Below, piece after piece: positions 8,610-17,302 of a stretch of 64,000 nt of DNA. The DNA is taken from positions 186,001 through 250,000 of the forward strand of contig JAKSCK010000240.1 in NCBI GenBank assembly GCA_022360655.1, read 5' to 3'. A model generated the notes under the pieces. The model did no database searches. It was not told where the DNA came from and saw only the letters and a list, made by a program, of their open reading frames with translations. The translations under genes and the position numbers were made by a program. Position 1 is the first letter of the stretch. The number at the start of each line of letters is the position of its first letter. Origin of the DNA: Spirochaetales bacterium. Its GTDB lineage: Bacteria > Spirochaetota > Spirochaetia > DSM-2461.

Positions 8610-9821
8610 TTGAAGACATTGTTTCTCACTGGTTCATTTCCTAATCCCTACAATAGAATTGCGGGAATCTATGTGCGAGACCAAGCACTTGCCGTGAAAC
8701 GTTCAGGAATAGATGTGGACGTTCTTTCAATACAAGATGTTTCTATACGATGTTTTTTTAAGTGCAAAAAACCTTTTGCTCTTCGCTGTTATACCAATGA
8801 AGGGATCAGGATTTGGCAACAGATCTTTCCCGCAACTCGGTACATGAGGTGGCTCAAACGGTTGATGGCCTTCATTCTGGGACTGTACATCTATCATCGT
8901 TATCGCAAGGAAAATGGGGCTCCAGATCTGATTCATGTTCATATATTTGATTCTGGTCCCTTGGCTCGATTCTTGAAGAATCATCACAACATTCCTTACA
9001 TTGTAACCGAACATTCTTCTGCCTTTGCTAGGGGGTTGTTGAATTCGGCAGAGTTAAAATCGGCTCGGAAAACCTATGATGAAAGCTCCTACAATCTGGC
9101 TGTGAGTGAGAGTTTTCAGCAAGAAATGGAAGGCTTTTTTTCTTCCCCATTTTCATATGTCCCCAATGTTGTTGATTCTCATTCGTTCCCTTTGAATGAT
9201 ACGCAAAAAAAATCATGCTACACCTTTTTGAATGTTGCGGAACTTGATGCTAATAAAAATCATATCTTAATGATCAGGTCCTTTGGTCAGGTTTATAAAG
9301 GAAATGATCAGTATCAATTGGTTATTGCCGGTATGGGACCGGAATATCATTCCCTGAAGCAACTCATTGAGGAATTAGGCTTGGATGATCAGGTTTCATT
9401 ATATGGAGAGGCCCAAAGGCATGATGTTTGTCAGTTAATGAAAGAAGCGGATTGTTTTGTTCTCACAAGTCATTATGAAACCTTTGGTGTGGTTCTTATT
9501 GAGGCGTTGAGTTGTGGGGTACCGGTGATCTCGACATGTTCAGGAGGCCCTCAGTCCATTATTCAAAGCCCCAGTATTGGTCAACTTTGTGACCATGAAC
9601 AAGATCTTACATGTGCATTTAGGGATATGCCGTTACGTGATTTTGATCCCCAGGAAATTCGCAACTACGCCATTGCTCATTTTAGTGGTGAAGCCGTTGC
9701 TCGTCAGCTCTACCCCTATTATCTCTCTGCTGTGACAGCACAGAAGAACCGTATACCAGTTCCTTTGGCTTTAGGTCTCCTTTCATCTCTTTCCATTCCA
9801 GGTTCTCAGCCGGAGAACTGA
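8610..9821 (+). CDS. Glycosyltransferase, GT4 family
   Basis: A 403-residue two-domain GT-B glycosyltransferase. The N-terminal domain ends with an HVHIFDSGPLARFL segment, and the C-terminal domain shows the GT4 nucleotide-sugar site, HYETFGVVLIEALSCGVPVI, with the paired glutamates. It starts with TTG 8610, supported by GAAGGAG six bases upstream and by the fact that MKTLFLTGSFPNP is a natural GT4 start. It retains a nucleoside-sugar and transfers it to a lipid-linked glycan at the cytoplasmic face. Donor and acceptor cannot be told. It converges on the Wzi-like gene, with a shared hairpin between them. Confidence 0.85.
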   Translation: MKTLFLTGSFPNPYNRIAGIYVRDQALAVKRSGIDVDVLSIQDVSIRCFFKCKKPFALRCYTNEGIRIWQQIFPATRYMRWLKRLMAFILGLYIYHRYRKENGAPDLIHVHIFDSGPLARFLKNHHNIPYIVTEHSSAFARGLLNSAELKSARKTYDESSYNLAVSESFQQEMEGFFSSPFSYVPNVVDSHSFPLNDTQKKSCYTFLNVAELDANKNHILMIRSFGQVYKGNDQYQLVIAGMGPEYHSLKQLIEELGLDDQVSLYGEAQRHDVCQLMKEADCFVLTSHYETFGVVLIEALSCGVPVISTCSGGPQSIIQSPSIGQLCDHEQDLTCAFRDMPLRDFDPQEIRNYAIAHFSGEAVARQLYPYYLSAVTAQKNRIPVPLALGLLSSLSIPGSQPEN

Positions 9822-9854
9822 TTGTAGAAAAAAGGGAGAATCCCATCAAATAGA

Positions 9855-9899
9855 TTCACCATTTGTTCTTCTCGATTCATGAGGAGAATAAATGGTGAA
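9855..9899. terminator. Long hairpin between convergent genes
   Basis: TTCACCATTT at 9855-9864 pairs perfectly with AAATGGTGAA at 9890-9899, and the inner TTCTTCTC/GAGGAGAA arms pair with one G-U, giving about 19 pairs. It lies between the ends of the glycosyltransferase gene (plus) and the Wzi-like gene (minus), so it probably serves as a bidirectional terminator, although neither strand has a strong T-run directly after it. Confidence 0.6.
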
Positions 9900-9909
9900 A
9901 ATTAAAAAA

Positions 9910-11541
9910 TTACAGAGACATTCCCAGCTCTAAACGAATATTGGCAATATCATTTTTTGCCCACCAGCCATAGTTGTAATGCAATTGAGCCTCAATTTTT
10001 AAATAATATTTCCATTTTTCCATCAGTTGGCTGTATTCCGTTCCAATGATCAATAAGGCATAAGGATAATAGGGATGTCGATTTTTTAGATAGGGGGGAT
10101 CTGGATGAGGTGGTGTGATATCGTGCAGTTCCGTGAGATGGTACAAATAGTCTTTATCCATGAGCACACGTTGAAACCAGAGGGAGTACATTGCACCTTT
10201 GTTAAAGTAATCAATGCGAAGAATCTGGCTGTCTGATCCTGGTCCCACAGGATTTCCTAGGTCCTGTCCATTGTGGGTATGTCCTTGTGGAACATCAAAA
10301 TGCTTATACCACGAAGGCTGTGATGCCCCATTGTAGGGGATTTGAAATAAATCTGTTAATTCCGCCGTTATGCTTAAAAGTTGTTCTTTTTTGAGAGTAA
10401 AGACTTTTTGCATTCCAAGCGTGTATCCGTTGCTGTGATCAATTCGAGTGTAAGCAGCATGGGGCAGGGCTAAATCGTTACGTCCATATTCTCCATACAC
10501 CGCGACTCCCACTTCAGGAAAGGCCCAGTTCAAGGTTACGGAGACTTGGGAATCCACTTTATCAATATGTGTGTTTGTTGGTCCTCCATTTGTAAAATCA
10601 AAGAGTTGCGTGAAGTTGCTGGGAAAATTCAGCATATTCTTTCGTCGATAAAAATGGAGTCCTAGGGTGAGATTCTTTTGAAATGGGAGGGCATAACCAG
10701 CTGTGAAGCCAAGAATCTGGTTATAGTTATTCGATTGATCATCATCAAACGAATCTGATTCATAAAGCACCCCTAACAATGCACGGAATTCGATGGAGCC
10801 AAAATCGATTCCATCTAATACAAGAGGAACAAAGCCAGGAGTTCCTATATCTGCATGGGGAAAACCTTCACCTTGATTACTGAACATGAGTGGGAAAAAG
10901 CGAGCTGGACCTACCCAAATATTCTCGGTAGATAGACCAACTGTAAAGTATTTGGATGTGTATCGAAGGGCTGTTTGGCCAAGGTTGTAGCGAAGAAGAT
11001 GGGCACCAATAAACTGTTGGGGGCGATCTATGGATCCACCTCGAAAGGCCCAATAATGATGATCTTCGGAACGTCCATCGTAGGCAGGCACAAGCTCAAA
11101 ATCACGGTTTTGTGCATACCAAAAGTTCCCTTCAATAACAATACGTAAGCCCTTCCAATCCAATTCAAAGCCTAAATCAGCACGGAGATTACTCCCCACC
11201 CCTTTCCAGGGGGCATCATCATAGGAACTGGAGGGAAGAGCAGAATTGTATGCATAGGAAAAACCGGCTTCACTGAAGCCTAGGGAGGCCTCTCCAATTT
11301 TCCATCGCTTCCAGCTACGGTGTACATATGGATACCAAGGGCTTTGTTCATTGAGTTTTGCCGTATTGAGGGATGTTGAACGAAAATGGGCCCAATTTCC
11401 ATCGGCTTGTCCTGTGAGGTTAAGGGCCGATAAGAGTAGGTCTTCATGAGAACGGAATTTTTCTTGACCGCCAGCATGAGTGGTGAGTGTGGCTAAGACA
11501 GTAACAGAAAGCAAGAATGTTAACCGAGGAATACCGTTCAT
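9910..11541 (-). CDS. Wzi-like capsule assembly outer-membrane protein (copy 1)
   Basis: A 543-residue protein with an N-terminal signal peptide and a long series of alternating beta strands rich in aromatic residues, as in outer-membrane barrels of the capsule assembly Wzi family. Recognisable blocks include YNSALPSSSYDD, the WKGVGSNLRADLGFELDWKG stretch, and PVGPGSDSQILRIDYFNKG near the C-terminus. Wzi anchors or organises capsule polysaccharide at the cell surface. A close paralogue lies at 39235-40821 in the same orientation, with the same blocks in the same order. The family call is good; a lectin role is by analogy. Confidence 0.8.
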   Translation of the reverse strand: MNGIPRLTFLLSVTVLATLTTHAGGQEKFRSHEDLLLSALNLTGQADGNWAHFRSTSLNTAKLNEQSPWYPYVHRSWKRWKIGEASLGFSEAGFSYAYNSALPSSSYDDAPWKGVGSNLRADLGFELDWKGLRIVIEGNFWYAQNRDFELVPAYDGRSEDHHYWAFRGGSIDRPQQFIGAHLLRYNLGQTALRYTSKYFTVGLSTENIWVGPARFFPLMFSNQGEGFPHADIGTPGFVPLVLDGIDFGSIEFRALLGVLYESDSFDDDQSNNYNQILGFTAGYALPFQKNLTLGLHFYRRKNMLNFPSNFTQLFDFTNGGPTNTHIDKVDSQVSVTLNWAFPEVGVAVYGEYGRNDLALPHAAYTRIDHSNGYTLGMQKVFTLKKEQLLSITAELTDLFQIPYNGASQPSWYKHFDVPQGHTHNGQDLGNPVGPGSDSQILRIDYFNKGAMYSLWFQRVLMDKDYLYHLTELHDITPPHPDPPYLKNRHPYYPYALLIIGTEYSQLMEKWKYYLKIEAQLHYNYGWWAKNDIANIRLELGMSL

Positions 11542-11707
11542 ATAAAAACTATAGGAATACCAATGTTTAGTGTCAAATAAACATCACTAAATATTTGTAT
11601 TGTAAAAATTAAGTAGAACCACGTATTAAGAGTATCGCGTTATCACTAAATCGGTATCATCAATGATGTGTCAACCAAAAAAGAAGTTGTGTTCATGAAA
11701 AAAATTT

Positions 11708-11736
11708 CATCCCATGTCCATTGTGGTCATGGGATG
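11708..11736 (-). terminator. Rho-independent terminator of the minus-strand glycosyltransferase
   Basis: CATCCCATG at 11708-11716 and CATGGGATG at 11728-11736 form a perfect 9-bp stem with an 11-base loop. Read on the minus strand it is followed by AAATTTTTTT, the expected U-tract, and it lies 28 bases after the stop of the gene at 11764-12852. This is the cleanest intrinsic terminator in the window. Confidence 0.8.
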
Positions 11737-11763
11737 TTTGGAGAAAGGGGTCTCATGAGTTCA

Positions 11764-12852
11764 TTATAGTAAATGGATGAAATCCGTGTATTCCTTGAGT
11801 CGAGATTCTCGTGAGAGTTTTTTCCAAGGAAGCGGGTATTCCCGAGGCGTGGGTTTCTGGGCGACTTGAAATACTGTTTCTGCAAATTCTTGGGGGCTAT
11901 CACAGAAATCAACAGGAAGATTCTTGAATTCTTCTGCTGGTTCCATTCGATAACAGACAATGGGAAGTTGGCAACGCATGGCCATGTAGAACTTTGAGGT
12001 TAGGCCCACCAAGCTCATGAGCTCATTTCTTTGAAATGGAAACACATAAAGTGTGGCATGAGTGAGGTAGGGGAGGTGCTCGGCCATAGAGGTGAAGCCA
12101 TGATTCATTAGATTGGGTAAACCCTTGATTTGCCGTTTGATGCGCTTGAGGCCTGCACCAAAAAAATGGAAAGTAATATCTGGATTTTTTTTGCATGTCT
12201 CGAGGATGCATTCAGCATCCAAGTCCGTGAGTCCCACATAGATTGCATTCTTGCTCCCAGGGGGGTAAGGATTGGGATAATCGTGATTTGCAGGAAAGGA
12301 AAAACCATTGATGATGAGATGAACTTTGTCTTGGTGGACTTGAGGAATGGAATCTCTAAACCGTTCTTTCACAACAAGAACATGATCACTTTGGGCAATC
12401 ATTTTATCTTCGAGAGCGATATAATCAGGGTTTTTTCCCAATACAAGACGGACAGAGTCTGATTGGCGATAGATTTTTTGACAGCCTGCTGGAATCAAAT
12501 CTTGGAGAAACAATGGCTTTCCACTTTCTAATACGACGGCATCGTATTGGGCAAAATTGATATGACGAACGGCTTTTTTATGATGCTGAAGTATCCACTG
12601 GAAAACCCAGGAAGGAAGCCGCTTCATCAAAGAATCAACATAGGGAATGAGGGTTTTCTTTGCCTTCAGTTCCACCACTTGAGTTTGAAAAGTCTTTTTC
12701 TTTTTCACTGTATAAAACACATTGGGAAAAATCAGATGGTGGGTTTCCCAACCGGCATTTTCAAATGCGAGAGTGAGCAAATCCATGCCGCGATTTGTTG
12801 GAGTGTAGGGGTAGGGACTGACTAATAATACACGCTTCATAATGCCCATCAT
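11764..12852 (-). CDS. Glycosyltransferase (GT-B fold, GumK-like)
   Basis: A 362-residue protein beginning MMGIMKRVLLVSPYPYTPTNRG, typical of GT-B enzymes that bind the acceptor in their N-terminal domain. The C-terminal half has FPFQRNELMSLVGLTSKFYMAM, where sugar-nucleotide binding residues fall, resembling GumK-type glucuronosyltransferases. It would add one sugar to a lipid-linked polysaccharide repeat. The start is uncertain: ATG 12852, 12849 or 12840, none with a strong ribosome-binding site. It is divergent from the regulator gene at 13007. The specificity is not assigned. Confidence 0.72.
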   Translation of the reverse strand: MMGIMKRVLLVSPYPYTPTNRGMDLLTLAFENAGWETHHLIFPNVFYTVKKKKTFQTQVVELKAKKTLIPYVDSLMKRLPSWVFQWILQHHKKAVRHINFAQYDAVVLESGKPLFLQDLIPAGCQKIYRQSDSVRLVLGKNPDYIALEDKMIAQSDHVLVVKERFRDSIPQVHQDKVHLIINGFSFPANHDYPNPYPPGSKNAIYVGLTDLDAECILETCKKNPDITFHFFGAGLKRIKRQIKGLPNLMNHGFTSMAEHLPYLTHATLYVFPFQRNELMSLVGLTSKFYMAMRCQLPIVCYRMEPAEEFKNLPVDFCDSPQEFAETVFQVAQKPTPREYPLPWKKLSRESRLKEYTDFIHLL

Positions 12853-13006
12853 ACAAGAAGGGAAGAGGCCAGGGTAGCTCTAAAGATTACGTGCTCTCCC
12901 TCTTGCGGGCTCACCACAAATCCTATATGTTCATAAATTGAACACACCCCTTGAGGTGGCCCTGGAGAGAGTTGTTTCGGCAACCTCCTTTGGGATGAAT
13001 TGCCCT

Positions 13007-13555
13007 ATGTCTAACCTGCGTCAGATAGGCGCGCGGACGGACCCCCTTGTATCCAAAATCATGAACCAAAGCAACAAAGAATACGAAATCCTGGAAATCA
13101 TTAACGACTCCTCCTCCCATGTGAGCCAACGCGAACTGGCACAAGCCGCGGACCTTTCCTTGGGCATGACCAATGCTGTGCTCAAGAAATTGGTTACAAA
13201 GGGTTTACTTGTGATGAAGCGCATCAATAGTCGCAATATTCGCTATGCCCTCACGGCAGAGGGAATGGCGGAGGTGGCTCATCGCAGTGAAGCTCTGCTT
13301 AAGCGTACATTGGGAAATGTGGCGGCCTACCGCTCGGCAATGGAAGCCTTTGTGAGCTCCCATGTCCAAGATGGTGTTCAGGCCATCAGTCTCAAGGGAA
13401 CATCAGATTTGGATTTCATTTTGGAGTGGGCCTGCATGAAGCACCATGTGGCCTTTAACCCACTGGAACAACCACAACGCCATCTTGTGCTGGATGATGA
13501 AACCCTGATTTCCAGCCTTCAACCCTATATTCAAACTTCACGAGGACAGACATGA
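13007..13555 (+). CDS. Winged-helix (MarR-like) transcription regulator
   Basis: The core starts near MNQSNKEYEILEIIND and contains a helix-turn-helix (SQRELAQAADLSLGMTNAVLKKLVTKGLL) and a wing (RNIRYALTAEGM). A C-terminal alpha/beta part with a KGTSDLDFILEWAC segment follows. Regulators of this shape are common at the head of O-antigen and capsule loci. No start codon has a good ribosome-binding site: ATG 13007 is chosen, while TTG 12938, ATG 12995 and ATG 13061 are alternatives, the last giving only the conserved core. Its stop overlaps the next start (ATGA), which couples it to the diacetamido-sugar genes it probably controls. Confidence 0.75.
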   Translation: MSNLRQIGARTDPLVSKIMNQSNKEYEILEIINDSSSHVSQRELAQAADLSLGMTNAVLKKLVTKGLLVMKRINSRNIRYALTAEGMAEVAHRSEALLKRTLGNVAAYRSAMEAFVSSHVQDGVQAISLKGTSDLDFILEWACMKHHVAFNPLEQPQRHLVLDDETLISSLQPYIQTSRGQT

Positions 13556-14502
13556 AAAACGTGGCACTCATCGGCTGTGGCCGAATCTCCAACCGACATA
13601 TTGAAGCCATAGAAGCGCACCCTAATCTCCGGGTGGCCGTGGCTTGCGATGTGCAAATGGACCGGGCTCAGGCTGTGGCCCAACGCACGGGAGCCCGTCC
13701 CACAACGGACATGCTGGATATTACCGAAGCCGATATTGTTTCCATTTTGACTCCCTCTGGAATGCATCCTCGTCATGCCATTGCTGTCGCTGAGGGCACT
13801 CATGTGCCCAACATTGTGGTGGAAAAACCTATTGCATTGACGGTTCGAGAATCGTTAGAGCTCTTCCATCGAGTGGAAGGTGCTGGAAAGCGACTCCTCC
13901 CTGTGTATCAGAATCGCTACAACCCCTTGGTGGCCTACATTCGTGACCTTGTGAAATCCGGGGCATTGGGCCGGGTGCATCATTTCATCTGCGATGTCCT
14001 TTGGAACCGTAATGATGCCTACTTTGCCATTGACTGGCATGGCACCCGGGACTTGGATGGGGGAGTGCTCTACACTCAGGCGAGTCATTATGTGGACATG
14101 CTGCATTTTCTCTTTGGAGAAATCGATGAGTACAGCGGCGTGGGTGGAAATCTGCGTCAGTTAGAAGTGCATGATTCTGTGGCAGCGGCCATGAAATTCA
14201 AGAATGGAACTGTGGGAACCTTGAATGCCACGGTGGATGCCTTTGGTGGGAATCTGGCCACAGAGCTCACATTGATTGCCGAGAAAGGAAACATTCGTTT
14301 GAGCGGCACCAACCTCAATGAGATTGTGTTGTGGAATGTGGAAGGAATGGAAAAACCTCATCTGGATTTCAAACTTGATCACCAGTATGGGAAAGGGCAT
14401 AACACCCTCTACGAGCATATTGTCAATGAGAATTGGGATGCTTTTCCCTCGAAAGAGGATGTGTTCTCTGGGATTCGTCTGATGGAACGCCTGAGCTACT
14501 AG
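13552..14502 (+). CDS. wbpB: UDP-N-acetylglucosaminuronate 3-dehydrogenase (WbpB/WlbA)
   Basis: A 316-residue Gfo/Idh/MocA-family oxidoreductase with the NAD site GCGRISNRH at residues 8-16 and the family EKP motif at 91-93. In the Wbp/Wlb pathway it oxidises C3 of UDP-GlcNAcA to the 3-keto form. The identification rests on the family features and on the genes beside it, which supply every other step (aminotransferase, N-acetyltransferase, 2-epimerase, 6-dehydrogenase). It is coupled to the upstream regulator by an ATGA overlap. Without the neighbours I would call it only a Gfo/Idh/MocA oxidoreductase. Confidence 0.85.
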   Translation: MKNVALIGCGRISNRHIEAIEAHPNLRVAVACDVQMDRAQAVAQRTGARPTTDMLDITEADIVSILTPSGMHPRHAIAVAEGTHVPNIVVEKPIALTVRESLELFHRVEGAGKRLLPVYQNRYNPLVAYIRDLVKSGALGRVHHFICDVLWNRNDAYFAIDWHGTRDLDGGVLYTQASHYVDMLHFLFGEIDEYSGVGGNLRQLEVHDSVAAAMKFKNGTVGTLNATVDAFGGNLATELTLIAEKGNIRLSGTNLNEIVLWNVEGMEKPHLDFKLDHQYGKGHNTLYEHIVNENWDAFPSKEDVFSGIRLMERLSY

Positions 14503-14510
14503 GTTCCAGA

Positions 14511-14561
14511 TCGACCCCGCTGTTTCAGCGGGGTGCACCCCGAGGGGCACCGAGGGGTCGG
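14511..14561. repeat. GC-rich hairpin repeat between wbpB and wbpE
   Basis: ACCCCGCTG at 14514-14522 pairs with CAGCGGGGT at 14526-14534 around a TTT loop, and CGACCCC at 14512-14518 can instead pair with GGGGTCG at 14554-14560. It is followed by no T-run and sits inside an operon, so it is more likely a dispersed palindromic repeat or an mRNA stability/attenuation element than a terminator. Similar ACCCC-stem hairpins occur at 51947 and 55335. Confidence 0.6.
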
Positions 14562-14577
14562 TATAAAAGGATATTTC

Positions 14578-15666
14578 ATGCAATTTGCAGACTTAGGAGC
14601 CCAGTTTCGGGCCTATGAAAACGAACTTCGCGGGGAAATGGACAAGGTTTTTGCCTCGAGTGCCTATATTAATGGACCGGCTGTTGGGGAACTTGAGGAG
14701 CAACTGGCAGATTTTTGTGGAGCCTCCCATGCCATTGCCTGTGCCTCGGGCACGGATGCCCTACTTTTGGGGCTCATGGCTAAGGATGTGCAGCCTGGTG
14801 ATGAGATTCTTGTCCCGGCCTTCACCTTTATTGCCACAGCGTCCATGGTCTCGTTTTATAGGGCCGTTCCCATTTTTGTGGATGTGGATCCGGTGACCTT
14901 CAATATGAATCCCGACTGCCTTGAGGCCAAAATCACCTCTCGTACCAAGGGGATCATTCCTGTGTCCCTCTATGGTCAGTGTCCAGATATGACACGCATC
15001 AATGCCGTGGCCAAGAAACACGGACTTTGGGTGATGGAAGATGCGGCTCAGTCCTTTGGTTCAACCTCTCCTGCAGGAAAATCCTGTGCCATGAGTGAGA
15101 TGGCCACCACCTCGTTTTTTCCGGCCAAGCCCCTGGGTGGTTTTGGTGATGGTGGGGCCATATTTACCAGCGATGATGTGTTGGCTCAGCGTCTGCGCGT
15201 GCTGCGGAATCATGGACAGATTAAACGCTATCATCATGCAGAAATTGGCATCAATGGACGGATGGACACACTCCAGGCGGCGGTGCTCAAGGTAAAGCTG
15301 GCTCATTTCGCAGAGGAAATTGATCTTCGGAACCAGGCTGCAGCGCGTTATGATGCGCTTCTGGAAGGGGTGGCCGAGCGACCTGTTTTGGCAGAAGGCT
15401 ATTCCAGCACCTGGGCGCAGTATACCGTTCGCGTGAGCAGACGGGATGAGGTCCGGGAACAGCTGGCAAAGGCTGGTATTCCTTCGGCTGTGCATTATCC
15501 GGTACCCCTGGCTCGTCAGGAGGCTTTTGCCTCCTTGAATCAAGACGGGGGATATCCGGTTTCTGATGATTTGTCATCTCGCGTTTTGTCCTTGCCCATG
15601 CATGCTTTTATCACGGCAGAAGAGCAGGAGACGGTGGTACAAGCGCTCAAGGATGCCCTTGCATGA
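14578..15666 (+). CDS. wbpE: UDP-3-keto-GlcNAcA aminotransferase (WbpE/WlbC), DegT family
   Basis: A 362-residue PLP-dependent DegT/DnrJ/EryC1 aminotransferase. The catalytic lysine is expected at residue 184 in [14 protein letters not shown], and the aspartate binding the pyridine nitrogen lies in EDAAQSFG (154-161). In this pathway it transfers an amino group to C3 of the keto sugar made by WbpB. I used ATG 14578, eight bases after AAAAGG; an upstream in-frame ATG at 14533 would make the protein read through the hairpin repeat. The start region [13 protein letters not shown] is typical of the family. Its stop overlaps the next start. Confidence 0.9.
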   Translation: MQFADLGAQFRAYENELRGEMDKVFASSAYINGPAVGELEEQLADFCGASHAIACASGTDALLLGLMAKDVQPGDEILVPAFTFIATASMVSFYRAVPIFVDVDPVTFNMNPDCLEAKITSRTKGIIPVSLYGQCPDMTRINAVAKKHGLWVMEDAAQSFGSTSPAGKSCAMSEMATTSFFPAKPLGGFGDGGAIFTSDDVLAQRLRVLRNHGQIKRYHHAEIGINGRMDTLQAAVLKVKLAHFAEEIDLRNQAAARYDALLEGVAERPVLAEGYSSTWAQYTVRVSRRDEVREQLAKAGIPSAVHYPVPLARQEAFASLNQDGGYPVSDDLSSRVLSLPMHAFITAEEQETVVQALKDALA

Positions 15667-16232
15667 GTTTGCCCTATTTTGTTCATGAGAGTGCTTATGT
15701 TGACGAGGGTGCGCAGATTGGTGAAGGCACCAAAATTTGGCATTTTTCCCATGTGATGAGTGGGGCCATGATTGGAGCGCATTGCTCTCTGGGGCAGAAT
15801 GTGAATATTGGTTCCAAGGCCATTGTGGGACAGGGATGCAAAATTCAAAACAATGTGTCGGTTTATGATGCTGTTGAGCTAGAAGAGGATGTGTTTTGCG
15901 GACCATCCTGCGTCTTTACCAATGTGACAAATCCTCGGGCTTTTGTGGAACGGAAGTCTGAATACAAAAAAACCCTGGTGAAAAAAGGAGCCTCGATTGG
16001 GGCGAATGCCACCATTTTGTGCGGAGTGACGATTGGAGCCTATGCCATCGTGGGTGCTGGGGCTGTTGTGACGCAAAATGTCCCTGATCATGCCCTTGTG
16101 GTGGGGGTTCCTGCCCGTCAGAAGGGCTGGGCCTGTTTTTGTGGTGGTCTGCTGGATGAGCGTCTGGATTGTCCTGAATGTGGGAAAAAACACCAAATAG
16201 GCATGGATGAATGCCTGGAGGAAGCACTTTGA
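15663..16232 (+). CDS. wbpD: UDP-3-amino-GlcNAcA N-acetyltransferase (WbpD/WlbB)
   Basis: A 189-residue hexapeptide-repeat acetyltransferase: repeated IG-x-G turns form a left-handed beta-helix from about residue 15 to 150. The C-terminal tail has CFCGG and CPECG, a small zinc-ribbon-like ending seen in this subfamily. It acetylates the new 3-amino group using acetyl-CoA to give the diacetamido sugar. The gene overlaps wbpE (ATGA) and wbpI (TTGA), so the three are translationally coupled. The call depends on both the sequence and the pathway context, which agree. Confidence 0.9.
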   Translation: MSLPYFVHESAYVDEGAQIGEGTKIWHFSHVMSGAMIGAHCSLGQNVNIGSKAIVGQGCKIQNNVSVYDAVELEEDVFCGPSCVFTNVTNPRAFVERKSEYKKTLVKKGASIGANATILCGVTIGAYAIVGAGAVVTQNVPDHALVVGVPARQKGWACFCGGLLDERLDCPECGKKHQIGMDECLEEAL

Positions 16233-17290
16233 AGAAAATCGTGACCGTTGTTGGGGCTCGTCCTCAGTTTGTGAAAGCTGCTGTGATTAGCCGACTGATC
16301 AAAAGTGAATATGCTGGTGAGTTTGAAGAAATTCTGGTTCATACAGGGCAGCACTATGATGAAAACATGTCGGACATTTTTTTCTCGGAGATGGATATTC
16401 CTTATCCTGATGTGAACCTTCATGTGGGATCCGGTTCTCATGGTGCCATGACGGGCAGGATGCTGGAAAAAATCGAGGAAGTGCTCTTTGCGGAAAAACC
16501 GGATCTTCTTCTTGTGTATGGGGATACCAATTCCACGTTTGCGGGAGCATTTGCCGCAAGCAAATTGCATATCCCTGTGGCTCATGTGGAAGCGGGTTTA
16601 AGAAGCTTTAATATGGCGATGCCAGAGGAGCAGAATCGGATTCTCACAGACCGAATCTCAAATCTCCTGTTCTGTCCAACGCAATCCGCTGTGGATAATC
16701 TTGCCCATGAAGGATTGAGTAAGGGGGTCTATCGAACCGGTGATATCATGCTGGATGCATCCCTCTATTATCGCCAATCCCTCTCCATGGAAAGCGAGTT
16801 TGTCCCATCCGAATCCTTTGTTCTGATGACTCTTCACCGAGCAGAAAATACAGATGATCCCCAACGATTGAAGGGGATTGTGGATGCGGTGAATGCCCTT
16901 GAATCGCACCGTTTTGTGCTTCCTCTTCACCCAAGGACAAAAAAGTACCTTGAGGCCGCATCACTTTCTTTTGGGAAACATGTCACACTCATTGATCCAG
17001 TGGGTTTTGGTGGAATGTTGGCTTTGGAATCTGCATGTGACTTTGTTTTGACCGATTCTGGTGGTGTGCAAAAAGAAGCTTTTTTCTTTAAAAAGCCATG
17101 CATCACGTTGAGAGATCAAACCGAGTGGGTAGAGACCGTGGAAGCTGGCTGGAATGTGCTTGTTGGAGCAGAGACTCAAACAATTTTGAATGCGGTAGTA
17201 AATGTTGTCACTCCCGGAGAATGGCCAGCGTTGTATGGAAGTGGTAAAACCGGTCAGGAAATTCTTGATACCATCAGTGAGAAACTTTAA
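16229..17290 (+). CDS. wbpI: UDP-2,3-diacetamido-glucuronate 2-epimerase (WbpI-like)
   Basis: A 353-residue non-hydrolysing UDP-sugar 2-epimerase with [10 protein letters not shown] near residue 9, [17 protein letters not shown] and the conserved [10 protein letters not shown] segment. WbpI inverts C2 to give UDP-ManNAc3NAcA. I chose TTG 16229, which overlaps the wbpD stop as TTGA, follows TGGAGGAAG at good spacing, and yields the standard start [17 protein letters not shown] 16211 would add six residues inside wbpD. A second, WecB-like epimerase at 28378 is a different subtype (GTRPEAIK), so the two are not redundant. Confidence 0.88.
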   Translation: MKKIVTVVGARPQFVKAAVISRLIKSEYAGEFEEILVHTGQHYDENMSDIFFSEMDIPYPDVNLHVGSGSHGAMTGRMLEKIEEVLFAEKPDLLLVYGDTNSTFAGAFAASKLHIPVAHVEAGLRSFNMAMPEEQNRILTDRISNLLFCPTQSAVDNLAHEGLSKGVYRTGDIMLDASLYYRQSLSMESEFVPSESFVLMTLHRAENTDDPQRLKGIVDAVNALESHRFVLPLHPRTKKYLEAASLSFGKHVTLIDPVGFGGMLALESACDFVLTDSGGVQKEAFFFKKPCITLRDQTEWVETVEAGWNVLVGAETQTILNAVVNVVTPGEWPALYGSGKTGQEILDTISEKL

Positions 17291-17302
17291 GGATACGATT
17301 CA

